A stretch of DNA of 64,000 nt from Escarpia spicata (GCA_963995525.1 OZ023217.1:24988099-25052098); one strand, 5' to 3'. Counted from the first letter of the stretch, positions 48,680-60,334 are shown. Numbers and translations are program-made. The notes: generated by a model not told the origin, from the letters alone.

Positions 48680-51600
48680 GAAAGAGGAGAGAGAGAGTTA
48701 GAGAGAGTTTGAGTGAGTTAGAGAGAAAGAGAGATAGAAGAGAGAGAGAGAAGAGAGAGAGGGGGGCAGGGAGGGAGACAGAGAGAGAAAAAACAGCAGC
48801 GAAAGAGGAGAGAGAAGAAAGGAGAGAGAAGAGAGAGAGAGGATAGAGAAGAGAGGTAGAGGGAGAAGAGAGAGAGTTAGAGAGAGAGAAGAAAGAGAGA
48901 AGAAACAGAGAGGAGAGAGAGGAGAGAGAGGAGAGAGAGGAGAGAGAGGAGAGAGAGGAGAGAGAGGAGAGAGAGGAGAGAGAGGAGAGAGGAGAGAAGA
49001 GAGAGAGAGAGAGAGAGGAGGGAGAGAGAAGAAATATATATGAGAGAGAGGAGAGAAATAGAGGAGAGAGAGGAGAGAGAAGACACAGAGAGAAGAGAGA
49101 GAGGAGAGAGAGGAGAGAGGAGAGAGAAGAGTGAGAGAGGAGAAAGAAGAGAGGAGAGAGAGAGAGGTGAGAGAAGAGACAGAGAGAATAGAGAGAGGAG
49201 AGAGAAGAGAGAGATATATACAGAGAGAGAAGAAAGAGAAGAGAGAGATAATAGAGAGAGGAGAGAGAGAAGAGAGGGGGGCAGTGAAGGGGAGAGTGAG
49301 AAAGAGAGAAGCAGCGAGAGACTGAGTGAGTGAGTTAGAGAGAAAGAGAGAAAGAGTGAGAGAGAGGGAGAGAGAGAGAGAATGAGAGAGCGAGAGAGCG
49401 AGAGAGCGAGAGAGCGAGAGAGCGAGAGAGCGAGAGAGTAACAGAGCGAGAGGGCGAGAGGGCGAGAGGGCGAGAGGGCGAGAGCGTTAGAGTACGAGAG
49501 GGCAAGAGGGCGAGAGAGAGCGAGAGTGAGCGGTGTCAGTGAGGTGACGTTGAGCTGTGTCGTATCTCCAGCGTTATCGCACTGCCGGAGTATCGCTCCA
49601 AGCTCGATATGCAGTCGTACGTGCGGAGTATGACGACGATCCCTGAGGAGGACGTGGTGAGCGAGGGGGCGGGGCGGGAAGGCTGCAGGAAGCGCAGCGC
49701 CTTCAAGGAGATGTATGGCACACTGCAGGAGATGCTCGACCTGTCGCTGCTCAAACATCCCGCCTTCTGTATCTACAACTTGGTCTGCTTCATGTGTATG
49801 TCAGGTACGTGATGCCAGCACGGATGGTGCAATACTGTTAGTAGTGTTGCAAATACTTGCAACACTTTGTGGCACATTTTTCAAAATATAATGCGAATAT
49901 CTTCAGGACTTTATTGCAAATTTATAACGCACGTAAATAGTTCGCAATATTCAGACTATGATTCCCATCGCTGGAAAACTTTTTAATACATTTTCTATGT
50001 TAGGTATTACAAACACATTTGTGATTGAACATAATTACTTTACGTGCGATGGTATGCTAGAATAATAGTGTATTGCACAAGTGTTGACAATACTTTGTAA
50101 TACACCATGTACTTTCACGATACAGCTGAAAGTACATTCTATGTGCAATACGATGATATTTGCGATACTTCAAAACTATAATGAGATTTGTGATACTGCT
50201 TTCAATACCAAGGGAAATGAAATATCCAACACGGGGAAATGGAAAACTCTTTGTCGTGGACTCAAAGAGAAATGGTCTTAACGTTTCAACGTGCCGTACA
50301 CATATACCTGTTGCAAGTTTCTACGTGCCTAACGTGTACCATCTGCATGTTTCTATGTGCCTTACATGTATCTGCTGCAGGTTTCTACGTGCCTTACATG
50401 CACCTGCTGCAGGTTTATACGTGCCCTACACGTGCCTGCTGCAGGTTTCTATTTGCCCAACATGTTCCTGGTGCAGGTTTCTGCGTGCCTTACACGTGCC
50501 TGCTGCAGGTTTCTACGTGTCTTACATGTATCTGCTGCAGGTTTCTACGTGCCTTGCATGCACCTGCTGCAGGTTTCTACGTGCCCTACATGTGCCTGCT
50601 GTAGGTTTCTATGTGCCCTACATGTTCCTGGTGCAGGTTTCTACGTGCCCTACATGTGCTTGCTGCAGGTTTCTACGTGTCCTACATGTACCAGCTGCAG
50701 GTTTCTACGTGCCATACATATACCTGCAGCAGGGTTCTACGTGCCCAAAATGTAACTGCTGCAGGTTTCTACATGCCCTACATGCACCTGTTGCAGGGGT
50801 TTGCGTGCCCTTCGTGTACATGCTGCAGGTTTATACGTGCTCTACATATACCTGCTGCAGGTTTCTACGTGCTCTACATGACCTGCTGCAGGTTTCTACG
50901 TGCAATATATATATATATATGCAGCAGATTTCTGCGTGCCCTACATGTACCTGCTACAGGTTTATTCGTGCCTTACACGTAACTGCTGCAGGTTTCTCGT
51001 GCCCTACATGTGCCAGCTGCAGGTTTCTACGCGCCCTACATGTACCTGCTGCAGGTTTCTATGTGCCCTACATATACCTGTTGCAGGTTTCTACGTGCCC
51101 GACATGTACCGTCTGCAGGTTTCTACGTGCCCAAAATGTAACTGCTACAGGTTTCTACATGCCCTACATGTACCTGCTGCAGGTTTATACGTGCCCTACA
51201 TGCATCTGCTGCAGGTTTCTACGTGCTCTACATGACCTGCTGCAGGTTTCTACGTGCCATATATATTATATATGCAGCAGATTTCTACGTGTCCTACATG
51301 TACCTGCTACAGGTTTCTACGTGCCCTACACGTAACTGCTGCATGTTTTTCGTGCCCTACATGTGCCAGCTGCATGTTTCTACGTGCCCTAAATGTACCT
51401 GCTGCATGTTTCTATGTGCCCTACATATACCTGTTGCAGGTTTCTACGTGCCCTACATGTACCTGCTGCAGGTTTCTATGTGCCCTACATATACCTGTTG
51501 CAGGTTTCTACGTGCCCTACATGTACCTGCTACAGGTTTCTATGTGCCCTACATATACCTGCTGCATGTTTCTACGTGACCTACCTATACCTGCTGCAGG

Positions 51601-54244
51601 CTTCTAAGTGACCTGAATGTATCTGCTTCAGGTTTCTACGTGCTCTACATGTTCATGCTGCAGGTTTCTACGTGCCCTACATGTACCTGCCCGACTACGC
51701 CATCATCGACGGCGTGTCCCGCACCAACGCTGCCTACCTGCTGTCGATCATCGGCGTCTTCAGCACGTTGTCGCGTGTGGCGACGGGTTGGATCTCCGAC
51801 CGGCCGTGGGCTGACTCTTTCGTCATCAGCAACATGGCGCTCGTAATCGGAGGCGTCTCCACCATGTTGTGTCCGTGCTGCAACACGTTCCCGTTGAAAG
51901 CGTTTTACAGCGTCGTCTACGGCACCTCTACGGGTAGGGTGTTCTGCAGTGCAAAAATGTCAACACAATAGCGATAGCCAATAGAGAACACGATCGTTAA
52001 TAACTGTTTCTCGATGCAAACGTATCACATACGCATGCGCGCGCGAGCACACACACATACTTTCCCGGGAATACTTTCATTGTTCGGGTGTTTCCGAAGT
52101 AATGCAACAATATCGTGTGAGATTTCAGAACGAGTCGTATTAAACAATGCACCCTCTATCTACAGTTCTAAACAATGTGAATGTTTTGGGATCCACTAAG
52201 CAAATTGTGAATCATCAAGCTGGTTGTTGTCGGCAGCTGCCTTCGTGTCTCTCCGTTCTATCATCATGGTCAGACTTCTCGGAATCAACCGCCTGACGAA
52301 CGCCTTCGGCCTACTGTGTATGTCGCAAGGCATTGCTGCTCTCATCGGTGGGCCAATTGCTGGTGGGTGTTGTCGTCGCACGTCTACTAACATAATATCT
52401 GCTCTTTCGGTGACCGACCGACCCTGCTAAATGATGACGGCCCTACAGGTTCGATGTGACCAGGAAAATATATAATTGATGTATATGGGTCTTCGCAAGT
52501 TTTATCACATTATAAATGATACAATTATAGCGTTCGTGATATGATATATTCGTCGGTGGTTTCTCCATGACTTGTAACTTACGTCAGCTGCGAAGTTAAA
52601 GAAATGCAACTACATGTAATACAGGAATTGTTTGTGAGGGGTGTTATTTAGCATTCTGATACCACGTTTTGCGGAGATCAAACGAAAATGATACAACGTC
52701 TCAGCTGTGCTAGAACATTCCGGACGCCGATTGGATTGACGCAACCTTCAGACGCATCAAAGGAATGGAAAACTTTGAATGATGATGGTGATGGTGATGG
52801 TGATGGTGATGGTGATGGTGATGGTGATGATGATTGTGATGGTGATGGTGATGATGATGGTGATTGTGATGGTGATGATGATGGTGATTGTGATGGTGAT
52901 GGTGATAGTGATGATGGTTGATCCCCTGATTATTTTAATAGTGATCGATAAATGGGTGGAACCGTTTGTACATTGATATGTTGACACTAATAACGAAGTG
53001 CTGGAGTCTGCATGGAGGCTACGCTCCTTCAAAAACAGCTGAGCTGGACAGGCCATGTCTCACGAATGGCGGAAAACCGCTTGCCAAAGATAGTCCTGTA
53101 TGGGGAGCTTTCCATTGGGGAACGCGACAGAGGGAGAGAGACTCCACGGAAGCGATACAAGGACTCACTGAATAAGTCACTTACCGCATGCAAGATCAGC
53201 CACGAACAGTGGGAAGCTCGGTCGGCAGATCGCGTCGCTTGGAGGCTGCAAGTTAGACAGATAGCTTCCACTTTCGAAAACGAACGGAGAGAACGTACAG
53301 AAGAGAAGAGGAGAAGAAAGAACCCACCGACATCATCCAGCCACAAGACATCCCCCTGCAGCCGCTGCAACACAATTTATTTGTGCTAGATAGGCCCGTT
53401 TCTTCACTGATGTTTTCTGCTGTTTTCCGTTTTGTGTTGCATGAACTTGTCTATTGACCTACTATCAACAGCACAGTTCACGGAGTCAGTCTTTTGATTC
53501 AACTGCCTCCCAGACCGCGCCGTATTTTCCCCTTGCAAAGCAGAGTAACTCTTTAATTAGTGTCATAACTGTTCACTGTATATCACAATATGTTGGTTTA
53601 ATTCGCATTCAACTACGCAGTCTTTTCAGATTGTATTACCGCTGAGTCGATAACAAATTGATTGCAAACCAACAATTAGCAATGCGAAATAAATATAGAA
53701 TGTGTTACCAAGGCGGCTGTGCTTAGTTAGTGCCTCTTCTATTATATCTATTTAACAGTTTATGATTCAATAATTATTACTGTTTGTTGCCCTGTAATGC
53801 GTGATGTCAGCACGTAATGCCGTGTTGTGTTGTGTGTGTTTCTGTGTGTGTGCGCGCGCGCGTGCGTGCGTGTATGCGTGCGTGAGTTTGTACGTGGGAT
53901 GCGTGTGTTATTGCGTGCTTGCGTGCGTGCGTCCTTGCGTGCACCTATGCACTGCCCGCCCGCCCGCCCGCCCGCCCGCCCGCCCGCCCGCCCGCCCGCC
54001 CGCCCGCGACATCTAGCTACGTTAGATGTTGCCTTAACATTCAAGATCAATGCGTTTTGCAGGCGCTCTGTTCGACTTGACTGGCAGTTATGACATATCG
54101 TTCTATCTTGCTGGGGCCATGATGACTACAGCCGGCGGGCTATGTTGCTGTTTGCGGCGAGTATCTGACTGGCATAAAAGAAAAACTACCAAACGCCTCG
54201 AAGAATTGTATTCGTCATCCGTGGAATGTCCAACACGTATATAG
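45817..54244 (+). CDS. SLC16-family monocarboxylate transporter-like protein B (seven coding exons)
   Basis: Paralogue of the gene at 16.8 kb; same MFS/SLC16 membrane-carrier role, substrate unknown. Exons: 45817-46087, 46364-46507, 46980-47718, 49572-49804, 51664-51933, 52237-52362, 54063-54244; total 1965 nt (654 aa). All borders are GT-AG and phase 1, except intron 3, phase 2 and absent from MCT-A. DGGYGW at residues 33-38 and [11 protein letters not shown] are the two MCT signatures. KNIFYSGS joins VIALPEY across intron 3, matching [10 protein letters not shown] in MCT-A. The large cytosolic loop has an alanine run (about residues 290-310). DRPWADSF and [15 protein letters not shown] lie in the C-terminal half. 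Introns are filled with repeats, and the acceptor of exon 5 has been amplified into a minisatellite. AATAAA at 54266 is the likely polyadenylation signal. Confidence 0.93.
46623..46697. repeat. CA and TA microsatellites in MCT-B intron 2
   Basis: A CA run (46623-46640) passes directly into about 28 TA repeats (46641-46697). A second, imperfect CA-rich zone runs 46800-46910. Confidence 0.95.
47964..48050 (+). repeat. SINE copy 4, 3' fragment in MCT-B intron 3
   Basis: GTATAAAGCGCTTTTAGCAA, TCCTAAGGACAGGATAC and AGATAAGAACATACCTTTAC match the 3' end of the other SINE copies. The 5' part is not recognisable. Confidence 0.55.
48383..49535. repeat. 1.1-kb GA-rich polypurine tract in MCT-B intron 3
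   Basis: A short TA run is followed by over 1.1 kb of almost pure purine (GAGA with GAGAGAGGA and GAGAGC variants) up to shortly before the acceptor at 49571. A block of about 130 bases (AGACAGAGAGAGAAAGAGGA through AGGGGGGCAGGGAGGGAGAC) is present twice, near 48490-48600 and 48670-48780. Long Leu/Ser frames on the minus strand and Arg/Glu frames on the plus strand are artefacts. Confidence 0.95.
49850..50282. other. intron 4 of MCT-B, unique part
   Basis: AT-rich intronic sequence with loosely repeated CAATAC words (for example TGCAATACGATGATATTTGC). No gene; merges into the minisatellite at 50283. Confidence 0.5.
50283..51663 (+). repeat. 32-bp minisatellite copied from the MCT-B exon 5 splice junction
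   Basis: About 43 head-to-tail copies of a 32-bp unit. The unit is CTGCTGCAG followed by GTTTCTACGTGCCCTACATG and TAC. The real exon 5 begins, after the intron end CTGCAG, with GTTTCTACGTGCCCTACATG TACCTGCCC, encoding [11 protein letters not shown] of the transporter. The exon start is therefore the last, partial unit of the array. Units differ by a few substitutions, and two carry short TA insertions (50905-50922, 51262-51274). Because 32 is not a multiple of 3 and stops are rare, all frames stay open for long stretches; they are not genes. The corresponding intron in MCT-A is 260 bp with no array. Confidence 0.95.
52779..52919. repeat. GATGGT-type microsatellite in MCT-B intron 6
   Basis: GATGGT/GATGATGGT repeats over 140 bp. 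The Asp/Gly-rich, Met/Val-rich and Ile/Thr-rich frames are artefacts. Confidence 0.95.
52985..53389 (+). mobile_element. LINE 3' fragment in MCT-B intron 6 (RTE-like)
   Basis: [51 protein letters not shown] and [13 protein letters not shown] are the conserved C-terminal blocks of an RTE-like LINE pol. The Cys motif at the end (CSRC) is a degraded zinc-finger tail. RT and endonuclease are absent; it is a 5'-truncated copy sitting in the intron. Confidence 0.75.
53820..54006. repeat. TG/CG and CCCG microsatellites before MCT-B exon 7
   Basis: Mixed TGTG/CGCG/TGCG sequence (53825-53945) precedes a pure CCCG tetranucleotide run (53955-54006). The run ends about 56 bases before the exon 7 acceptor, so the 3' end of this intron is GC-dense. 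Confidence 0.95.
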
Positions 54245-54265
54245 CTTCTACAATTATTACAGCTT

Positions 54266-54271
54266 AATAAA
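54266..54271 (+). terminator. polyadenylation signal of MCT-B
   Basis: AATAAA 21 bases after the TAG stop codon. Confidence 0.55.
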
Positions 54272-54960
54272 GAATGAAAGGAAGTATTGCGAATTTGTTC
54301 CGCATTTAGTGTAGTGCAGATAATTGGTGTTTCGTGGGACTTTCGTTAGGGGATCATCCATACAGCAAGTCGTGCTAAATTTGGGCTGTTTGAGACCCGC
54401 AAACCCACTCCTAGACATTACGTTTGTTTTGAGAAAAAAAACATATATTATGCATACATTGCATACTCGCAATGATTATTCAGGTAGAATAAGGATATGT
54501 GCAAATAATGATAAACAAAAAACATAAAATTTCCATATTTACGTAATTTCAATACATACATGTCACAACGCGACTGGGTTTTGAAACGTGTTTGCGATTA
54601 TTTGTCGTGATGTGTATGCCCTCCTTGCGACGCGACGCCTTGAGGATAATCTTTGTCCAGTCTTTATCGCGTCGTAGAATATCAAACATGTTTGATATTA
54701 AAGAGAAATAGTCGCAAACAAATAGTCGCCGGCGAATCACGTCTTAACGTGTAAGCCAATACCTTCCCAGTCTGCGACGTGTCGCCGACGTCATTGTTTT
54801 GCCTTCCCAACTGTTTTGAGACACTTAACCAATCAGGAGCTAAATATGAAGACAGTAATTATAATATTACATTTATTAACAAACCCTATTTAATTATGAC
54901 AGGGCGTGCCATTGCAAATACAAACACTGTTTTAACTATGTTTAATGGCATTTTGAGAAC
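54272..54960. other. downstream of MCT-B, dispersed repeat piece
   Basis: 54560-54745 has words (GTTTGCGATTATTTGTCGTG, CGCAAACAAATAGTCG) shared with the repeats at 55190-55395 and 55920-56110. No gene is supported. Confidence 0.4.
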
Positions 54961-54971
54961 TCACAAGCGGT

Positions 54972-55055
54972 AATCGAGCTGTTCCGGGATATGAACCCGG
55001 GACCTATCGCATCCGACGCGATAATCAGTCATGGTACTGTGTCTTAAAACGCTGT
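54972..55055 (-). other. tRNA-like pseudogene or SINE head
   Basis: On the minus strand ATCGC-GTCGGAT-GCGAT forms a 5-bp anticodon stem with a 7-base loop (anticodon CGG if real), followed by a T arm CCGGG-TTCATAT-CCCGG. The acceptor pairs only partly and the D arm lacks a good A box, so it is not called a functional tRNA. Confidence 0.35.
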
Positions 55056-55189
55056 AGAACATGGAGAAAGTTGCAAGCACCGCTTGGCATGTTGATCTAG
55101 GAGAGGAACTAACAGATAGGCCTATGCGGCAGGAAAGGCAATGCTACATCAAAAGAATATAGTAATCGCGAAGATTTATGAATAGTTCT

Positions 55190-56130
55190 ACATGTTTTCG
55201 CTGAGGAAATGTTGCAGTTCCAGCCGCTACCAACAGCATACAGCAACTGCAGCTGCCAGTCGCGGCGAGGTCGCGGCGTGGTCTCGTCGTGGTCGCGTCG
55301 TGACGTGTATAACCTCCTAGTTTTTCGCGACAATTCGTCGGAAACAAATAATCGCAAACAAATCGTCGCGTCGTGACGTGAATGCCGCACTTAATGCAGA
55401 TAGTCGCACCGAACTGTCGATTGAGAGCACCAGGGTTCACCGAGGCCTATTGTGATTTAAAGTTCAAACTAAAGTGGTTTGACGAAGTTGTATCGTGTAA
55501 AAGCAATACTATTTAACTCGCACACATCAGTCAACTTTCTTGGCACCAATTCTGACATGTGTGTCACCTTATCAAGTGACACTTACCTCGTCACAGACAC
55601 ATCCATTTAGCAGTAAGCGCATAGCAATCTATAGACATACGTTAACTTGGGAATATTGAAAGTGTCTCTCCCCCGAGACGCCGAGGTCCACTCGCGTCTT
55701 TCTATGTTGATATTCTTCCCTGTACCTTTACCATCTGGTCTATCGACTGGCGATGTTTCTTCTTCTGAAGACACGACGATAGTTATTTATAATTATTTAC
55801 TTGCATGCATTTGATATTCATTGCTTTTCTTCGTGGCCTATCTCCTACCTGGGAGAATTGAGTGGTGTTCTCCAGATGGCCAGCCCGTATTTGTGATGAT
55901 CGATGCGTGCTTATTGTTATGCTCCCGGCATACACGTCACAACGCGACGATTTGTTTGCAATTGTTTGTTTGCGACAATTTGTCGCCGCATCTAAAGCCA
56001 ATGGGTCATACATGTCGCGACGCGACCATGACGCAACCACGATGCGATCGGACGCGACTGGCGGCTGCGACATGTTGATGTATGCACGTCTGTTGGTAGC
56101 GGTTGGAACTGCTGCCACTGTCCAGCGGAA
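55190..56130. repeat. inverted pair of dispersed repeats
   Basis: 55190-55395 and the reverse strand of 55920-56130 share GTTCCAGCCGCTACCAACAG (GTTCCAACCGCTACCAACAG in the second), GGTCGCGTCGTGACGTGTAT-type words and CGCAAACAAATCGTCGCG-type words. They flank about 500 bp and may be arms of a degraded DNA transposon. Confidence 0.5.
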
Positions 56131-57320
56131 TCATATGAAACTATTAATAAACAATCACGATTACTGTATTCTATACTGGTGTAACATGAATCTGCTAAGC
56201 GGGGACGTAAGTAGACTCTACAATTAACGTTTAATTCAGATCATGGTATGGAGGCTGGTGATAAATAATGATGCCAATACATTATCGGAAAGAACGGTTG
56301 CTGATGCAGAGACATCAGCGACGTCTTTGTAATGTATCCACCAACAGGACAGACAAATGAAGCATTGATATTAATATGTGACGACTACGCCCAAGAAACA
56401 ACGCAACGTAGCTGCATGACAAATACGTTACTTAAGTGCTTTGTGAACAGCTTAGTTTGGGTGTTATCACTGGGGACAGTGCGTACCAAGTTAAGTGTCA
56501 ATTCAAAACAACAAGTGCAGCCCATATATTATACTGAACACAAATGACGACGCCTTATACAAATAATGACATTGACAAGATGAACATATTACTAAGAAGA
56601 ACAACTAAATTGTTCATCACGAGGAATCGTTATGTAATACTGCAAGATGTCAGCCCCACACATGCGAAACTGACGGAAATATGCTGGACGGGCAAACGTA
56701 GAGACAAACAAACAAATCATTGCAAACAAACAAACATAGACCCATACTGTGTTTTATAATGCAGCTACCTTATGGTTCTTAACATAACACGAGGTCAGGA
56801 GACCAAGCAGAAAGTTAACTAATTATGTTTAATGCAACGAACAGTTTTGATGATATTGGCACTATTTACTTCTAGTCGAAAATATTTGAAGGATTCGAAG
56901 TGAATAATTGACTTCCAGCCAGCTTCATTTAAGCAACAGGTATATTTACGTCCATTGCTTACTCCTGCAAGAAAGACTATCCAGCTTCGTTCATGTAGTT
57001 CTGATTGACATTTTAGCTCTGAAGCCAATGCTATTGGAACTAGGAGTTTCTATGTTGCTGTTGTCGTCTCTGTCATTCACTTCCTTCTAGTGTTTGATTA
57101 AAAATATACACAATTAGGCCAACATTAAAAAACGTACCTTGGTAATCTTGCTGACCCATCTTAACTCCCTAACGTATCCATCTTTTGTTGACAACTGTAA
57201 TTTTTTTAATCAATTTTAAGATTGACTAACTCTTTCATAGTGATGTTCCTCTCAAGGATTTAGGCCAAACAAATTGAATCTTATTTATTTATTTATTATT
57301 AGTAGTATTATTGATTACTC
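56131..57320. other. unassigned DNA
   Basis: No gene, RNA or convincing repeat is visible. Confidence 0.4.
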
Positions 57321-57327
57321 TAATATA

Positions 57328-57460
57328 CTAGTACTAGTAATGGTAGTGATAGTGGTAGTAGTAGTAATGGTAGTAGTAGTAGTAGTAGAAGTAGTAATAA
57401 TAATAGTAGTAGTAGTAGTAGTCGTAGTAGTAGTAGTAGTGGTAGTAGTAGTAGTAGTAA

Positions 57461-57496
<36 letters not shown>

Positions 57497-57543
57497 TGGT
57501 AGTAGTAGTAGTAGTAGTAATAGTAGTAGTAGTAGTAGTAGTA
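57328..57543. repeat. TAG trinucleotide microsatellite
   Basis: About 70 TAG repeats with scattered TGG/TAA variants. Open Val-rich and Leu/Tyr-rich frames over it are artefacts. Confidence 0.97.
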
Positions 57544-58304
57544 CATTGACACTTTGATTACACGTTTCAAAGTGGCGACACCGCAATTGTCGAAAGTGTA
57601 CCTTTACAAGTTAGTGGACAGGTGTACATTTACAATACACTGGACAGATGTATCTTTACAAGACACTGGACAGACTGTTCGCCGGCTCACACAAATGCAA
57701 CACGCAACGAACCTTCTAATCACTTCTGCGTGCCGTGCAGCAATAGTTAAACCATCGTGTCATTTTTCCAGATACTGTTTCATTTAATGCGATCAGTACT
57801 TGTAACTGTATGGTATATAAATGAACTTTCGCGACGTCATTTATATCAATTTATATCATGGTTGTCATGTAATGCAACGTGATCTAGATATTGCGTATGT
57901 ATAAAATCGTGGAAAATAGCCCCTCCCTCTGGAGGCGTAGATACGCATAAACCATGAGCCCCGCCACCCGTCTGTATAGCTACAATAAATTATTTATTAT
58001 GTTGTTTTGTACTTTTATAATGCCCAGACTTTGTCAGTCTCTGCATTAAAATTATATGTAACTATCTGTATATAATCATTCATATATACTTAACTGCACA
58101 TACGAGACTCCCACGAGAGCGTAATTAGCTTTAATGTGACTCTCCCGGCCAATAAGTATACTTAACTTATTTATAACTCTATACTAAGTTGCTTTGTAAC
58201 TCGTATTTGTACCAAATAAAAAACATGTCTATGTGTCTATCTGTCTATATTATAACGATTAACTTAGCTCGTTTTCTCCATGTTGCCTTATATCTCTCAG
58301 TTAT
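57544..58304. other. unassigned DNA
   Basis: A short tandem of GGACAGGTGTACATTTACAA-like words (three degenerate copies) lies at 57597-57670. No gene is supported. Confidence 0.4.
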
Positions 58305-58470
58305 AGTAATGAGACAATGGATATTTGTAAACGAATAATCATCGTGTAGTAATTGCACTCTGACAGAAGCTTCACAGAGCAATTCGGATGGTGTTCAAAA
58401 GAACAAGTCTGCCAGGGATGAAGGGTGAATCGCGTACTAATTACCTTTGATTGCGCACACAATATATAGA
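58305..58470 (+). repeat. SINE copy 5 (degenerate)
   Basis: Shares GACAATGGATATTTGTAAAC, GATGGTGTTCAAAAGAACAA and GTCTGCCAGGGATGAAGGGT with the other copies. The head and tail are decayed. Confidence 0.55.
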
Positions 58471-59200
58471 CGGCTCGTCAATAAACACAGAACACGATTA
58501 GTCAAATTGATACACAACTGTCCTGCCCTATAAGTAATAATATATAGTAACAAAACCGAATAATCATGCAGCCAAACAAAATAAGCGTGCAGGACGGAAC
58601 CCAATATTTCTGTTGGTTTACATAATTAAAAAGTCTACCGTTTCAGAAATTGTATGATGCCACAGTGGCGTCCTTGTGGAATTTGAAATATCAAAGATGG
58701 CCGTCAGTAGATGAAAAAACATAAAAAATACAAAAATTCGATGCTGCACCATCTAAATACTTAATTTGTTGTGTCTATATATATGTTTTATACCCAATGA
58801 TTCCAGTAAAACAACTGGTGGCAATGTACTGCAAATTTATACAGAGATACTCCAAGATGGCTTCCTAAATTACAAATTCTCTTAAATTCGAAGTTATACT
58901 ATTTGTGTGGACATTTTAGCTAGTATTTTTATTGTTGTTTTAGTTTTTGTTATTTTGTTATAATTGTCATTGTCATATTTATAATAATATAAGTATTATG
59001 CTTTGTCTGTGTATATCTAAAAACATAATGAAAACAAGTGCTTGCATTGTCTTGTGTCTTCCTTGTATATTTAATGTAATCTGTATTTATGTTTTTGTTA
59101 TGTATTGATATATGTAGATTTAATGTGGCCGCAGCTTGTTTGATGTTGGAATAAAGGAAGATGGATTCATATATAAAAGGTTGGTAAGGGGCATATTTTA
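58471..59200. other. unassigned AT-rich DNA
   Basis: Contains two blocks (near 58690 and 58815) that resemble sequence at 62050 and 61870 on the other side of the DIRS-type element, in the opposite order. No gene. Confidence 0.4.
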
Positions 59201-59576
59201 TTGCCAATCAGTATGCACATCAATGCATACCCATAAAATACACTGTACCCGTATATAAGGAATTGTGTACAAGAAAGTGTTGCTGTACACAAATAAACAA
59301 TCAGTACAATATATACAGAGTGCATCAAACTGCTAATCTACGACATCAAAGGTGAGGGGCTACATGCCACAGGCACTGCTCATAATGAGGAGTGACACCC
59401 CCACCCAAGGCCACAGTGACCGTCAGTTGCATTAATAGAAGGCAACAACTCGCAATTAGATTAACAACTACAATTACCAACCTAAATGCATTAGGCATTT
59501 ACTAACTTGTCTATGCGAAGCACAATCCGCAATTATCATTGAATAATAAAAGTACAGTTGATCACAGCATTGTATC

Positions 59577-60240
59577 AGCCTGCCACTCAGCCCCGGCTGA
59601 GTGGCAGGCTGACACACCTGACAATTGATATAGCTCAAAGCTTCAACAAAACATAAGAATGCACAGTGTACAGCATAGACATACAGCTTTTTGTATTAGC
59701 CTGCCACTCAGCCCCGGCTGAGCTTGGCAGACTGACACACCTGACAATTGGTATAGCGCAAAGCTTCAACAAAACATAAGAATGACACAGTGTGCAGCAT
59801 AGACATACAGCTTTTTGTATTAGCCATCCACTCAGCCCCGGCTGAGCTTGACAGACTGACACACCTGACAATTGGTATAGCTCAAAGCTTCAACAAAACA
59901 TAAGAATGACACAGTGTACAGCATAGACACACAGCTTTTTGTATTAGCCTGCCACTCAGCCCCGGCTGAGCTTGGCGGACTGACATGTCCCACGTTTAGT
60001 ATAGCATATAAGCCTAATATTCATAAATCGTTACAACGCAAATCTTCTGCTAAGTAAGGACCAGCCTATCGCTTAGACCCGGCTAAGCTCAACAGACTGA
60101 CACACGTTACAAGTGGTATAGCTCCAACCTTCAACAAAACATAAGAATGACACAGTGTACACCATAAACATACAGCAATTTGTTACGTATGCACCTGCCT
60201 GCCCCTCAGCCCCGGCTGAGCTGGACAGACTGGTACGCAT
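59577..60240. repeat. about 120-bp hairpin-bearing tandem repeats downstream of the YR gene
   Basis: Six units, each with CTCAGCCCCGGCTGAG (an 8-bp-arm palindrome; 13-bp arms in the first unit), then CTGACACACCTGACAATTGG, TATAGCTCAAAGCTTCAACA and AAACATAAGAATGACACAGT. Units start near 59577, 59698, 59822, 59944, 60062 and 60195. They lie downstream of the tyrosine recombinase frame on the minus strand, where DIRS-type elements keep their terminal repeats. Confidence 0.85.
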
Positions 60241-60334
60241 AACAACTGGTATAGACAAAATATATTCAAACAAGAGAGGCATCAGCAGCAGCACCAGGGA
60301 AAAAGGGAATAAATGACTGCTGATATAAGATAGT

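Noticed and set aside
48877..49758. 293-codon minus-strand Leu/Ser-rich frame
   Set aside because: Translation of the GA microsatellite; no gene signals.
50160..51335. 391-codon plus-strand open frame rich in Cys, Pro and Leu
   Set aside because: It spans the 32-bp minisatellite. The unit length is not divisible by three and lacks stops, so frames cycle through the same words. It has no independent gene signals.
50283..51663. Regular ~32-bp repeats resembling a CRISPR array
   Set aside because: Units are contiguous with no spacers, the genome is eukaryotic, and the unit is explained by the adjacent exon.
52688..52976. Asp/Gly-rich and Met/Val-rich frames
   Set aside because: Readings of the GATGGT microsatellite in MCT-B intron 6.
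54972..55055. Functional tRNA-Pro(CGG)
   Set aside because: Anticodon and T arms look right, but the acceptor pairing is poor and no A box is visible. Kept only as a tRNA-like pseudogene.
57274..57586. Val-rich, Leu-rich and Tyr-rich frames
   Set aside because: Six-frame readings of the TAG microsatellite.
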